This document shows positions 38,801 through 49,509 of a stretch of 64,000 nucleotides of DNA, piece by piece. Below the pieces are notes generated by a model. It saw only the letters and a program-made list of their open reading frames with translations. It had not been told where the DNA came from and searched no databases. Positions within the stretch are counted from its first letter, which is position 1; every line of letters starts with the position of its first letter. Source of the stretch: Spongilla lacustris (Eukaryota > Porifera > Demospongiae > Spongillida > Spongillidae); NCBI GenBank assembly GCA_949361645.1, contig OX442421.1, positions 2,850,633 through 2,914,632 on the forward strand. The letters are read 5' to 3'. The position numbers and the translations under genes are program-made.

Positions 38801-39920
38801 CTAAAAAAATAAATCTTGTAAACAAATCATTGCATGATTTACTGACTTATTTTGAATTAGAAAATTCACAACACAAACTATTAATGTAAATCAAGCCCTT
38901 CATTACTAAACTGAATTAAGAGTGATGTACACATTATACCATGTTAACAATGGGCTAATTAAGCATAACCAAAACTTCACCGTTTCAGGTTACTAAAATT
39001 TCAACAGATCTTATTTTAGTAAGCTTCATATATTGTAAATGCCTTATAATAAGATTAGCTATCAATTAATTAATCAAAAGTCATAAATATTGCCAAGCTT
39101 CTGTAAGAGACCCTGTACAATACTCTTACCTGTTTCCCTTTCGCGTTTGTTTTAGTGGACCAACAATGTCAATTCCAATTTGGTGCCATACTTCTGCCTT
39201 CACTGCAATTGGATGAAGCACGGAAGAAGCTTTGATGGTTTTGGGATTGCCTTTTTGGCAGCTCTCGCAGGTCCGTACATATTCTTTTATGTCACAGGTC
39301 ATATCGCGCCAGTAGAATCGCTCACAAATCTTATGCAGGGTCTTATCGCGACCGAAGTGACCGCCACCTGCACGTAGAAATGACGGTCTATGAGTATACA
39401 TATAGTTACATGTAACAAACTAACCAATCTTCTCGTCGTGGCACGATCGCATGACCTTGAGCTGATTATCCTTGTCCGCTATCCACTGCTTTCCTTCTTT
39501 TCTCAACTCGTCCTTTCGAAACAGTAGACCATCTTTTACAAAGAACAACGCAGCACTTCTTCTGATCATTCTCTTTTCATCCTTTGTTGCTTCTTCGCGA
39601 TACGCGCCTTCGAGTAAGTACTTATAAATGTCGTTGTACAACAGCGCCTCCTTTGTAATATTCTTGTCCTCACTAACGCTCATCTTTGACTCTTTGATAC
39701 GACGGCACGTGTTTGAACGGAAGTGATCCGTAGTATATACGGAGTCACCTGTCCGCTAGTTATTGCTGGGCCTATGGAGAACTTCAGATCAAACACACAA
39801 ATGTATATGGATGTGTCGATGGTGGGGGGGGACAGTCTATCCTAAAGGGGGACAATGTATCCTAGGATACATTGTCCGTAGGCGGACAATGTATCCGGGG
39901 GGACACGCTATCCTGTTACA
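35894..39920 (-). mobile_element. Complete Ginger1 DNA transposon
   Basis: The element is 4027 bp and begins TGTAATAGGATTACGTGTCC. Its other end reads (reverse complement) TGTAACAGGATAGCGTGTCC. CCGG flanks it on both sides (35890-35893, 39921-39924) while the paralogous empty site has one CCGG (5250-5253). CCGG/CCGT duplications, TG tips and a Gypsy-like integrase joined to a Ulp1 or OTU protease define the Ginger1 group. Each terminal region contains the same perfect 28-bp palindrome built on 'gtatcctaggatac' (35934-35961 and 39850-39877), 40 and 43 bp from the tips, plus further GGACA/TGTCC modules. The single gene runs on the minus strand and is uninterrupted. There is no reverse transcriptase, LTR or polymerase B gene, which excludes LTR retrotransposons and Polintons. 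Confidence 0.95.
36230..39683 (-). CDS. Ginger1 transposase: integrase + Ulp1 protease + PHD finger, 928 aa, five exons
   Basis: Exons on the minus strand: 39683-39425, 39367-39130, 38722-37642, 37576-37219, 37080-36230. All introns are GT-AG, and the joined frame is open for 928 codons to the stop at 36230. Domains: HHCC zinc finger (H82, H90, C120, C123); DDE integrase core (D153, D212 in SDQGREFVN, E248; spacing D-x35-E as in Gypsy integrases); GPY/F motif at about 399 (GPYIIHEV); a 120-residue linker exon of unknown fold; Ulp1/C48-type cysteine protease with H746, D766, Q801 and C807 (GNSHW, VYDSL, QKNMSDCG); PHD finger C4HC3 (C871, C873, C884, C887, H892, C895, C913, C916). The integrase part would cut and join element ends. 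The protease may process SUMO-like conjugates. The PHD finger may read histone tails at the target site. Those last two roles are inference. No inactivating lesion is visible. Confidence 0.93.
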
Positions 39921-41243
39921 CCGGCACGCACGTAAACGATCCTTAGTTACTACTTAGTGTGGTAGGACATTGCAGAGCAAGCTGCTCAAGTTGTTGTTGG
40001 GTTCGTACAAGTGTCCTGCTCGCAGCGACGCTGCTTTCTCCGAATTCTGCCTGTAACAAGAACGAATACGCTACATAATTTCGGAACCCATACTTACCTA
40101 TGCGCGTGTACGTACGTACTCTAGCGTCGTTGATGAAGCACGTTCTGGACCACGCGCGGCTGCATGCACTAGTGCAGCTGCAGCGCTGTACTAAGCTGCC
40201 TTGTTGCTTAAGTTCACCTCCCGCCTTCAGTTGTGCGCAGGTAAAATGACGTTCGAATTGAAATAGTGCACACCTAGTACGGTTTGTTATTAAAACCAGT
40301 ACAGCTAGCTAACTGCTGTTAAACGAACGGCGCGGGATGGCACGATTTGCGTCCAATAAAGATTCTCTGCTTTTTTTTTTTTTTTATGAACAACTCAGTG
40401 AAGCACTGGCTCGTTAGCCACGGCTTGGGGATTTTTGATAACACTGGATTTTACAATATTTGCCGATGCATCTGATGGGTCACATTTGCGCAGGCGAATG
40501 AAAAGTGCGCGCAATGATGTTGAAGAGAAGCATAGTTTAGGAGGGTGGGGCTGTGTTGTGCACAGCGGCAATGTATCACGTGAATGTGATAATATTCAAT
40601 TGTGTTCACGTGAGACCTCTCGTACGCAGACCTAATACATTCATGTTCTACTTTCGTTCAATAATTCCGCGCATGCGTAAGCGCTGCCAAACTTGGGAAG
40701 TTTGTAACCTTGTTTCCAGTGGAGGAATAAATATAAAAGTTAGTTCCACAATTAGAGTACGGCTTCCTCTACAGGTCTGATAATTCAAAGTTAGCTTTTA
40801 ACAATGTCAATGAACAGAAACTAATCAACTCCGTTTTAAACGTTTGGCTTCGTTAGTCACCACGCAACATGGTAAGCTGTTCATTGGCACGATTATTGTA
40901 TGCTTCTTTGCATAGATTCACCGTGATATTGGCGATTAATTTGCAATAGCTTGACTTTCAGAAGGGGTTTCCCCACAAAAACCACAGATAAGATAGATCA
41001 CGTGATAAGTAATTTTAATAGTTATAAAAATTAATTTTTACACACTTCCTGGGTGGTATTGAATGTTGATCAAGGCATTGGCATGTTTTTAATAAACCGA
41101 TAACTAACTTTTAATAACTACACATTAATAACTTAAGCTAATGATTGGCATGATTTTTGGTTTAAACAGCATAATTTTACCATGTTCAGTTCCGGAGTTA
41201 TGCCAATTTAAAGATTTTGCGCGACTTTTGGATCACCCTGTAT

Positions 41244-43882
41244 ATTGCATGCATGCAGTGATACATCGAGGGGGCGTGGTCTGACCTGACAGGCCAGGGG
41301 TCCGGCCTGAATGGTCAGGCCAGCTCCCCGGCCTGTCAGGCCGACCTGACAACCCGGCTGGCCTTCAGCAACCCTGGGAGCGACAGATCAAGAGCTCAGC
41401 TAGGTACTTGGATAAATTGCGTAAGTGGGTCCGTAAATCGATGATCTAAAACTACGTCTAAAACTGGACACGTATTTCGTAAAGTTGGAAAAGGTCTTAT
41501 AGAAGCGAAGAAAGTTGTTCAATTATCTGCGAGGTTGGTCCGACTTGATTTAGTAAGCCGATTTGTTGTAGAATGAAACGCCATTGCCTAATTTCGAGCT
41601 GGTTCTTGATCTATTTTTTTTTTACGCATTGAATTCGTAGTATAATTTTGGGAATCTTGACTCTGATTGTGAACCAACTATCACAGGATATATATTGTTA
41701 TTTAAGTTAGGCATCGAATCATCATGTTACAAAGTATGAGGACGTTTGGACGATGCCCAAGGGGTGCTTTAACTACCCAGGCGTTTTGTGTTGGTCTGCA
41801 TGAAAAAAGGACACACATATTTATATAAATGTATCATTATACTTGAACTAAGTAGGTTAGCTTGGATTCTTTGTCTACAAAGCATAAGCACATAACCATT
41901 CCTTACAATAAAATGTTTTGTGACTACCCTATTTATTGCACACCCCATTCTTCAATCAACTAAGTTGTAAATGAAATTAATTTGAAGACTTAACAAATCA
42001 TTTTATTTCTATTGTTGTAATATTGTAATTCGATGATGCCCAAGCACTGTTCTTTTCAAACCAAGTATTCATGTTTAATTGGATGCATGCATCCATACGG
42101 GCATTACATGTATGAATGATGCGCATGTGCGCAACCATTGCTTTTTTGCTATTTAGAATGAAGACAGTTATTGATCTAAGGAGGCTCATTAATGATTATT
42201 AAAAGGATGTGAGTGAGCATGGATCCCTTCTAGCTCCTGAAATAAGAAATGGCTTAGTATTGTACATCAACTCAAACCTAAAAAATGCCAAACCTATGGA
42301 AAAAACCAAGATAGTGGCAAGACAAGATGTGACCATTAATGCATTGTGCACTTCCATTAAGCGTGTACTATCAATGATATGAAGAAGCATCTTACTAGAA
42401 CCTGGGAAGATATTGTTTTTTTTTTAATCTTAATCTGAAATTTGAATTACCTTTAAATAAATCCCAAACAAATACATTCAAAAATCCACTTTCATCAGTC
42501 AATGCTCTACACACTAGTCAAACGGGCAACTCCTGCTCCATACCAATAAACCTTAGATCTAGCTGCACTGAATTTGGGGAAAGAAAAGTTCTTTAAGGAA
42601 GTTAATGACATCAAATGAGGTTCTCAAAGCAAAGCTTCGAGTACTTGCTAATGTTAAAATGCAAAACCACTATTTTCAAATAGACAGTCAAATATTGAAA
42701 AAACACTCCGTTCTAAATTGCCCAGTGCCAAAAAAAACAATTCAATGATTAAGAAGTTGACGCAGAAAAATTTGTCATTAAAGCAAGGAAGCCATCACAG
42801 TGAAGAAAAACAGTTAAAAAGATCACTTGTTGCATTGAGATATACCTACCACAAATCCAAAATTTCCTATAAGATGAATGAGCAGAAATGGAAGAAGGAA
42901 AATAAAAACTTAAAAAAGTAAAAATGTGCCACATGAAAATTGAAAATGGCATGCTTCAATCTCAGTTGGAGGAGCTGGCTTGTAAGGAAGAATCTTCAAA
43001 AAGAATAAAGCCTAAAAATGATGAAAAAACTTATAATGTTGCTTGTTGTAAAGCAGTCTATTGCTGTTTAGAATACCACTGATGTACCTATAACTAATGT
43101 AAGTCCTGTTATTGAAGGGGTTTTAAGAGAGAATGACAATATATGGGCTGTTAGCAGATGAATACGCTTGATTGTACATAGTGTAGTGTGTTTGATATGT
43201 TTTTTGCATTGAAAATTGTACTGGCAGTTTGATTTGTGTAGATTTCATCAGTTAGTACCATGTATAGTTATGTGTACTATTTGGCAGAATAACCTTCCTT
43301 CTTATCATGACCAATAGTAAGCGTTAGTTACTTATTGAAGCAAAATCCAATGCATCTCCATGTATGATATTAGTGATACTATGTATTTTAAAGTTTTGGT
43401 TAAGGCATCACACTTATTTATATCTCTGTACTGATTATAAACTCAACCGGGACAGTTTTTGTTTCGCGTACCCTATTAATTCACGTACATTCGCGATCAT
43501 TTCATTTTTGATCTTTCGAGTAGCGTGGTGCTCGCAACGAAACGCATAACCATGAGTATAAAGTATTTTTGGAATGTAGAATTTTTTCTCTTTCCAACGA
43601 TATATAATATGGGGCTGAAATCACAATTTGAAAAAAATATCCAACTACCTAGCTCAGCCTCTATATGTTCAATGCGCCGATACATCGCCGTTGATAGCAC
43701 ATGTACTGAACTCACCATTTATTTGTTTAGAAAATACTAGGTACCAGTAGCTACTGGTAGCTTTTTCATATGGTCACATTTTGCCTCCACAGAAATATAT
43801 GGGTTTATGCTCGGTTTATGGTACTTTTCGATACGTTACACATGCTCTCGGGAGGGAAAACTGAATAACATACGCTAAACGG
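41244..43882. other. TE-derived DNA, decayed open frames
   Basis: A GC-rich palindromic TE end lies at 41274-41377 ('ggccttcagcaaccctggg'), the same family as 7321-7390 and 16567. A lysine-rich frame at 42718-42921 (KKLTQKNLSLK, KISYKMNEQKW) looks like part of a decayed coiled-coil protein: adjoining frames are broken and no family is recognised. Confidence 0.4.
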
Positions 43883-43886
43883 CCGG

Positions 43887-44031
43887 TGTCACAGGCATAC
43901 GGGTCCCCCCCCCCCCCCCCCCCATTTTTGGTCCGGGGGGACCCATATGCCTAGATGTAAAAAATTAATTATCCCGGACCCAAATGACTAGGCAACCGGG
44001 TCCCCCCCGGACCCAGCTGCCTGATAGCACA
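43887..44031. mobile_element. Possible Ginger-like MITE
   Basis: The left end follows CCGG (43883-43886) and starts TGTCACAGGCATACGGGTCC, matching 15 of 20 positions of the Ginger1 left tip at 35894. The right end read inward is TGTGCTATCAGGCAGCTGGG. Inside there are alternating GGTCC/GGACC modules and a C run at about 43907-43923, echoing the GGACA/TGTCC modules of the Ginger1 ends. The right flank is GTAT rather than CCGG, so a duplication is not confirmed. Confidence 0.4.
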
Positions 44032-44921
44032 GTATATACTTATATATATAAACATTTTACAAAGAAAGCATCGTGACCATTGGCGTCCGCTCAATGAGGC
44101 GCAAGGGGGGGGACCCCAACTAATTAATATCCATACCATTATACCGGTAAACAATCGATTGCATTGGAGTACCTACGCATATACTTTGTTATTGAACGGC
44201 ACAACAATCGATATGCATGGGGACTATGAGTGATTCCCCGTCGTATATCGCTCGTAGTGTGGTATATGCTATTCAATAATGATGGCTTGCTTGTGACTTC
44301 AAAACTGTGTACTTATTATAGTGCTGTCGGAAGCACTGAATTTGCATGTGGCTTTCATGTAGAAATATTCCATGCACTGCACTGAAAGCTTCCGCGTCTC
44401 GCGCGGGAGAGCTGGTTGATATAATAATCTACGTTGCCTCCCGAGCCCTGGATACAAATGAGCTGAAGCCTATGCTTTGACAGATCGATGTATGTATATT
44501 ACCCGGCTGAGCACATGCAGACTGATGCAGTGAAGAAAGTTTTCTAGCGTGTCTCAAAATTACATTGCGATCGACAGGTCAATCACTAAGTCCTGTATGA
44601 TACGAAGAAACAGTTGTGTACTACTTGAACATGACCCATTCATTTTTTGTATATGCTCAACGTGTTGTTTTGTTATAAATAATAAGTACTTATTAAACAG
44701 ACTACTACCTAAGCCTAACTAATGTTTCAGACATAGGCTACTCAAATGAATGGGGCACACTTCTCGTCAAAATAGCTCTTGCTATGCTACGAGTTAGCAC
44801 CAGACTAAGTCTGCCAATAAGATCAGCCAGCAGTGACCTTATAATCAATTTTCGGCAGAGAAACACAGATGGCAAGCCGAGTACGTGGCTGTTACAAAGT
44901 GTAACCTAAACGGCTGGCAGG

Positions 44922-44985
44922 GCCGTAGGCCGTAAGAAGGGGCGGGGTCTGGGGCGGAGCCCCAGCCTTTTTGTTTTGTACGATT
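44922..44985 (+). mobile_element. Solo end of the CAGGGCCGTAG element family
   Basis: CAGGGCCGTAGGCCG is followed within 20 bases by the hairpin 'ggggcggagcccc'. Both features recur in the element 11589-12578. No opposite end is identified. Confidence 0.45.
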
Positions 44986-45598
44986 TGGTGCAAAATATGC
45001 ATGACTATACTATTGCGAATTGACGAAAACAGATCTGATCAGTGTGTAAATGCGAGAACTATATAACAGTAAATGCCACATTTCAAACCTGACGAACTCG
45101 TTGAAGCATGAAGCAAGAGATAGAGCATCACTTCTCCCTTTGTGAGCATGTAGAGTTAGCAGGTTATCGCATTTGTGACATATATACTTGAATTAATTAA
45201 GGTATGCTCACTCTTCTCAGAACTGATGCGCTCACTAAAAGCTTTGGTAGCAGGGCTAACAAAAATCAGTGCTAATATACAGGTAAAGACTAAAGCAGTA
45301 CACTCAGTCTCGTAATGCAACCAAGACTACTTTGTAGCCTATGATTAAAGGAATAATAGCTCTCTTCACTAGACTTGATGGAAGCCAGAAGGCTCTGCTT
45401 TTCCACTGAACAGCTGGGCAACCTTGTGGGCTAGAAGAATGCTTACGAATTCGTGAAAATAACTCTGATGCATGCAATGATGGCGCGTCTGGCAGTTTAT
45501 ATACAATTACAAAACAAAGATTCACAAATTTCACACCAGCTTCATAGTTTCCTGTAAGTATATGGAGACTGTGCAGAACACCCACATGCATTAGCCAT

Positions 45599-46651
45599 TA
45601 ACACTAGGCTCGTTCAATTCCAACCAACTTGGTATCAGATGCTTTCAAGCTCTTCGATGATGACGTCCACCACTGTTTCATGGACTGCATAGGTTTTGAA
45701 ATGTCAGATGAGGCATGGTGTCAGGCCCAACTTGGCCTTAACAGTGGTGGTCTTGGGTTGCGCTCACTGTCCCTACACTCCAGCTCAGCTTTTATTGCTT
45801 CCTTCTGCTCCTCTGGGATGTATGATACAGATGACATACACCTTACAAATGCCTTGGACCACTTCAATTCTACTGTTGCTCCAATTGAGAAACTATCTGT
45901 CAATTCTGTGGTTTCCTCACCTGTCAGTCAGAAGCTTCTGTCTTCAAAAGTAAACGACTATTGCTTTCAAGTCCTCTTTGATCAATCCTCCCCTGCTAAC
46001 AAGGCTCGATTGCTATCAGTTTCAGCCCCCCACGCGACATCCTGGTTATCAGTTATTCCCTCCACATCCCTAGCTCTCCATCTTGATCCAATTGAATTCA
46101 GGGTAGCTGTCAAGTGGTGGCTAGGCCTAGATACCTCCTAGGGTTCTCAGTGTGCTTTCTGCCCTGCCCACAGTCTGGACCCTCTTGGACACCATGCATT
46201 AACATGCAAATGTGGGGGTGATGTTATTACACGCCATAATGCTCTCAGGGACACTTTAGCGCACTTTCTTCACCGTGCACATGCTTCAATCGAAGCTGAA
46301 GCTGGTGCTGGGCTCTTTCCTGACCATTCACAGTCACGGCCTGCTGATATTCTCGTGAAGCATTGGAATCATGGAAGGCCCATTGCCCTGGACATCTCCG
46401 TTGTCTCACCGCTAAATCCTTCAACTTTAGCTGATGCGGGAGCAACGGTTGGTGCAGTCCTTGAGGCAACGGAGAGGAGGAAACACCAGGCCAATGATGA
46501 AAAGTGTTTAGCTTTAGGGTGGGTCTCAACCCCTCTAGTAGTTGACTCCTATGGGGCTTGGGGTAACGAAGCTTCAATATTTCTGGCTCAGATAATTGCT
46601 ACTGAGGCTTGCGATCCACATGTCTCTGCCAAAGGCACAGATATCTTTTGA
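45599..46651 (+). pseudogene. C-terminal fragment of a retroelement protein with restriction-like-endonuclease signature
   Basis: One frame runs through the region with a single in-frame TAG at 46139-46141. Before it: WCQAQLGLNSGGLGLRSL and a stretch ending VKWWLGLDTS. After it: a C-x2-C...H-x4-C metal-binding pattern (CAFCPAHSLDPLGHHALTC), then RPADILV and ALDISVVSP. A zinc pattern followed by RP(A)D and a later D is the layout of the PD-(D/E)XK-type restriction-like endonuclease at the C-terminus of R2/CRE-like non-LTR elements. Relatives with this C-terminal end occur widely in invertebrate retroelement proteins. No reverse transcriptase motifs are seen upstream, so the copy is 5'-truncated as well as interrupted. 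Family assignment below 'retroelement' is inference. Confidence 0.7.
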
Positions 46652-47867
46652 GCTTTTCGCCAACTTGAGCATTTGCCTAACAAGAGCGAATGCCAGAGCC
46701 ATCCTCCGTAGAATCCCATCCTAACTGTAGTGTGTTTTATATACAGTAGGGGACGCGATAAAGGTTATACGTTTCGCATCGTCTAAACTACGTGCTACGA
46801 AATGAATCGTATCGTTTCCACGTAGTTTATAAGTAGTTTAAACTAAGTTTAAACTGTACTGTGTACAGGTCCATTCTTCGTTTACATGCTTCGTTTACAC
46901 CGTATGAACATTCCGTACAGTTTGTACGATTCGTTTAAACGAAACGATCGACGTGTGAATGAATTTAGTTCACCTTTTATGTACACTTCACTACTGTTTC
47001 ATTCCATTGAAACGTGTGTCAAAAAGACCGACGCCCAGTAATTTTGAAATGAAATCGTAAGCCTAGCAACAAAATGGCCACATACAAGCAACGTTGGAAT
47101 GTGCACTATTCCTCTTAAATACAACGAAGGATAGCAACGGCTGTGCAGTTTTGTAAGTTCCTAGCCTGTCCTCTACCTGATTCAGCAGTGTTATGATTTT
47201 AACTTGTGCCGCTCGATCGCCACGCGAGGAAAGGCAGGCGCATATCTTGCCGTAGTTGTCTCACGAATTTGCTTATGCCCAAACTCCTGAAGTTTTGGTG
47301 CCTAAACTGAGATCAGTACCTTATAGTGGATAGGAAGAGCTTTCTATTTTTGGTTTGTTCGAGCTGGCTCTAATATACGTTTTAAAATAAACTGCATGTG
47401 TGTGCGTCCTAGCAACTAGGTAACCGTGATGCATTTGGCCAATGTATTTTAAAGGAAAACCTTAGTTTAAATCATAAGTTATTCAGATTTTGTGATATCA
47501 TAAGTCAATCATTGGTGAGAGTATTACCTGTGCAGTACATAGGTTTATACATGCAAGGTCTTGTACAAGGACCACACTATTTCCACCAGGAATAGGTATG
47601 AGCAAAGCCTTGAACCTGAGTAGTGTAAGCACCTGTGTACTGCTGGTGTATAACCCCACATATCTATGTATGGTGTCTTTCACTACAGCCATGCCTTCAC
47701 CTTACATTTATAAAATGACCACAAGATGGCTGACTATCTTACACCAGGAAGGGGTGTGGTCAAAACTAGTGTACCCTGAAGTACAATAAACACCCCTGTG
47801 TACTGCTGATGTATAGCCTTATATGGCTATGCACGTTGTTTATCACAAGTATTACATACATGGGTGC

Positions 47868-48230
47868 CCCCAGCTTTTCTGGAAGGGGGAGGCAGGATAG
47901 GGCAAGGGGGCGCCATTTGACAGCCGCAAATGCACTGCCCGCTTTCAGCTGATTTGACCAGTTTGGGGGGGAGGGTGCTGTCCGCTTTCGGCTGATTCAA
48001 CCAGTGGGAGGGGGGGGGAGGGTGCTGTCCACTTTTGGCTGATTCAACCAGTGGGTGGGAGGGGGGGGGGGCTGTCCGCTTTCAGCCAGTGGGGGGGGGG
48101 GGGGGGGGGGGGTGCACATGTATGTTAACTTTTATCACAGGGAGAGGACGCCATTCGGTCCAAAAGGGGGGGGGGGGGGCCATGGTCCCCCCTGCCCCCC
48201 CCCCCCCCCCCCCTGGTGACGCCCATGATA
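47868..48230 (+). repeat. G-tract repeat cluster with ~50-bp tandem units
   Basis: The motif 'gctgtccgctttcggctga' occurs four times between 47935 and 48085, each time followed by a G-rich run that grows to 22 G at 48091-48112. Outer edges 'catgggtgcccccag' and (reverse) 'catgggcgtcaccag' look like a TIR pair for a small element. Motif order matches the inverted copy at 22816-22910. Confidence 0.6.
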
Positions 48231-48265
48231 TTTATAAAATGACCACAAGATGAAGTGTGGTCATA

Positions 48266-48500
48266 AACCAGCGATACCCTGAAGTGGAGTAAGCACACTT
48301 TCCTTAGCTGGCACTACACTCCAATGTTGTGCTGCCCTGATATCACCATTGCAGGAACCACAGTGCAAAAGGATGTCCTGCAGGAGCTAGGCACACATTC
48401 CATAGTGTGGCAACATACTACCTTTGTGCCAGGCAGTCTGTACATGCAACAACCTGGCAAGGTAGCTGAACTGGCCTATCAGTGGAAGCATGGCAGATGA
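48266..48500 (+). CDS. Exon-like open stretch, unrecognised
   Basis: The frame is open for about 78 codons and ends at TGA (48498-48500). Residues include TTVQKDVLQELGTHSIVWQ and LYMQQPGKVAELAYQWKHG, with natural-looking composition. An acceptor-like 'tcaccattgcag' precedes codon GAACC at 48355. There is no match to a known family and no clear partner exon. It could be a terminal exon or chance. Confidence 0.3.
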
Positions 48501-49509
48501 AACATTTCAACTATCTCCAGTGCAGAGATGTAGCTAGTTGTGCCTCCTTTATTATGTTATCATCGTATGCATGGTGCAACACATTCTATATGTTCCACTG
48601 AAAGCAATTTTTGTTGTGTTTACACTTAATGGGTGACACCTAGATATGAACACAGATGTTTATTTTTTTGGTATGAGCAGATATCGGCATCCTTACCTTG
48701 CACTCACCGCCGGGTAAGTGGGCTTCCCAGGAATTTAGTACGATGGTTACTGGTACTGTTGATTCATGTACGCAGTGTACGTTAATTGCATCGCATCATA
48801 GCAATTCTTGCAAAACATTTGTGGGTGGATCTGCACGTCGTCCTTTAAAACGTCTATTTAATAGTCCAAAGCTCAAATTCAGTTCAGCTGCGAATTTGAA
48901 ACAATGGTGTGATAATGGCCATCCATGGACAGAGCCGGGAATATTTTTTCGAGCTAACCCTGATAAAACTCCATAGGCTTCCGTATCAGAGATCATGTTA
49001 AAGTCATGGAATATTCATACTTTTCGGGATCGTTAAACTATGAAGATTTTATTAGAGCCAGTCTGAAACCTACCTGAACGTACAGTACAAGGCTCCAACT
49101 GAATGTACCGTTTTTCAGAATCCATCCAAAAACTTCGGTTCACGAGAACAACGATAACAAAGATGGGGAGTATCCCCATTGATTGCGCGTGAGCGTATTA
49201 AAAATTACTTCTCCATCAGCGTAAACAATTATACCAGTTATTGTCTTAGGTATGGTTCTGTGTAGAAGTGATATGTACACATGAATAGGCCCTGTTTTAT
49301 AACTAATTTGTGTCCTGGTTGTTAAAAAATGACTCCGAACTGTGTACTGAGATAATGAGCTTATTGACGCCATTATTCCGGTACATAAAGGGCAATGTTC
49401 TAATTATACCCTTTTTGACACACGTAGAACAGTAGTGACTTCAACCACGACACTTCAACCACGATAAGGTTGTTTATTCCATGCAAGGCCACGCTTCCTG
49501 ACTTAGCTA

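Larger units (their letters stand above)
35853..41243 (+). repeat. Duplicated tail, copy 2, split by a Ginger1 insertion
   Basis: The outer pieces 35853-35893 and 39921-41243 together match 5211-6562. The match resumes exactly at CCGG on both sides of the 4-kb insertion. Differences from copy 1 are scattered substitutions and small indels, for instance a longer T run near 40371. Both copies end in 'ggatcaccctgta' and then diverge. This copy is therefore the occupied allele of the insertion site that copy 1 shows empty. Confidence 0.9.

Noticed and set aside
36230..39683. LTR retrotransposon (Gypsy) because of the integrase
   Set aside because: No gag, protease, reverse transcriptase or LTR. 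The ends are TIRs with CCGG duplication, and the integrase is fused to Ulp1 and PHD domains, as in Ginger1.
35894..39920. Polinton/Maverick
   Set aside because: Only 4 kb, no DNA polymerase B, ATPase or capsid genes. The target duplication is 4 bp, not 6.
42718..42921. Coiled-coil protein gene
   Set aside because: Short lysine-rich frame in AT-rich DNA with broken neighbouring frames. At best a decayed fragment, not assignable.
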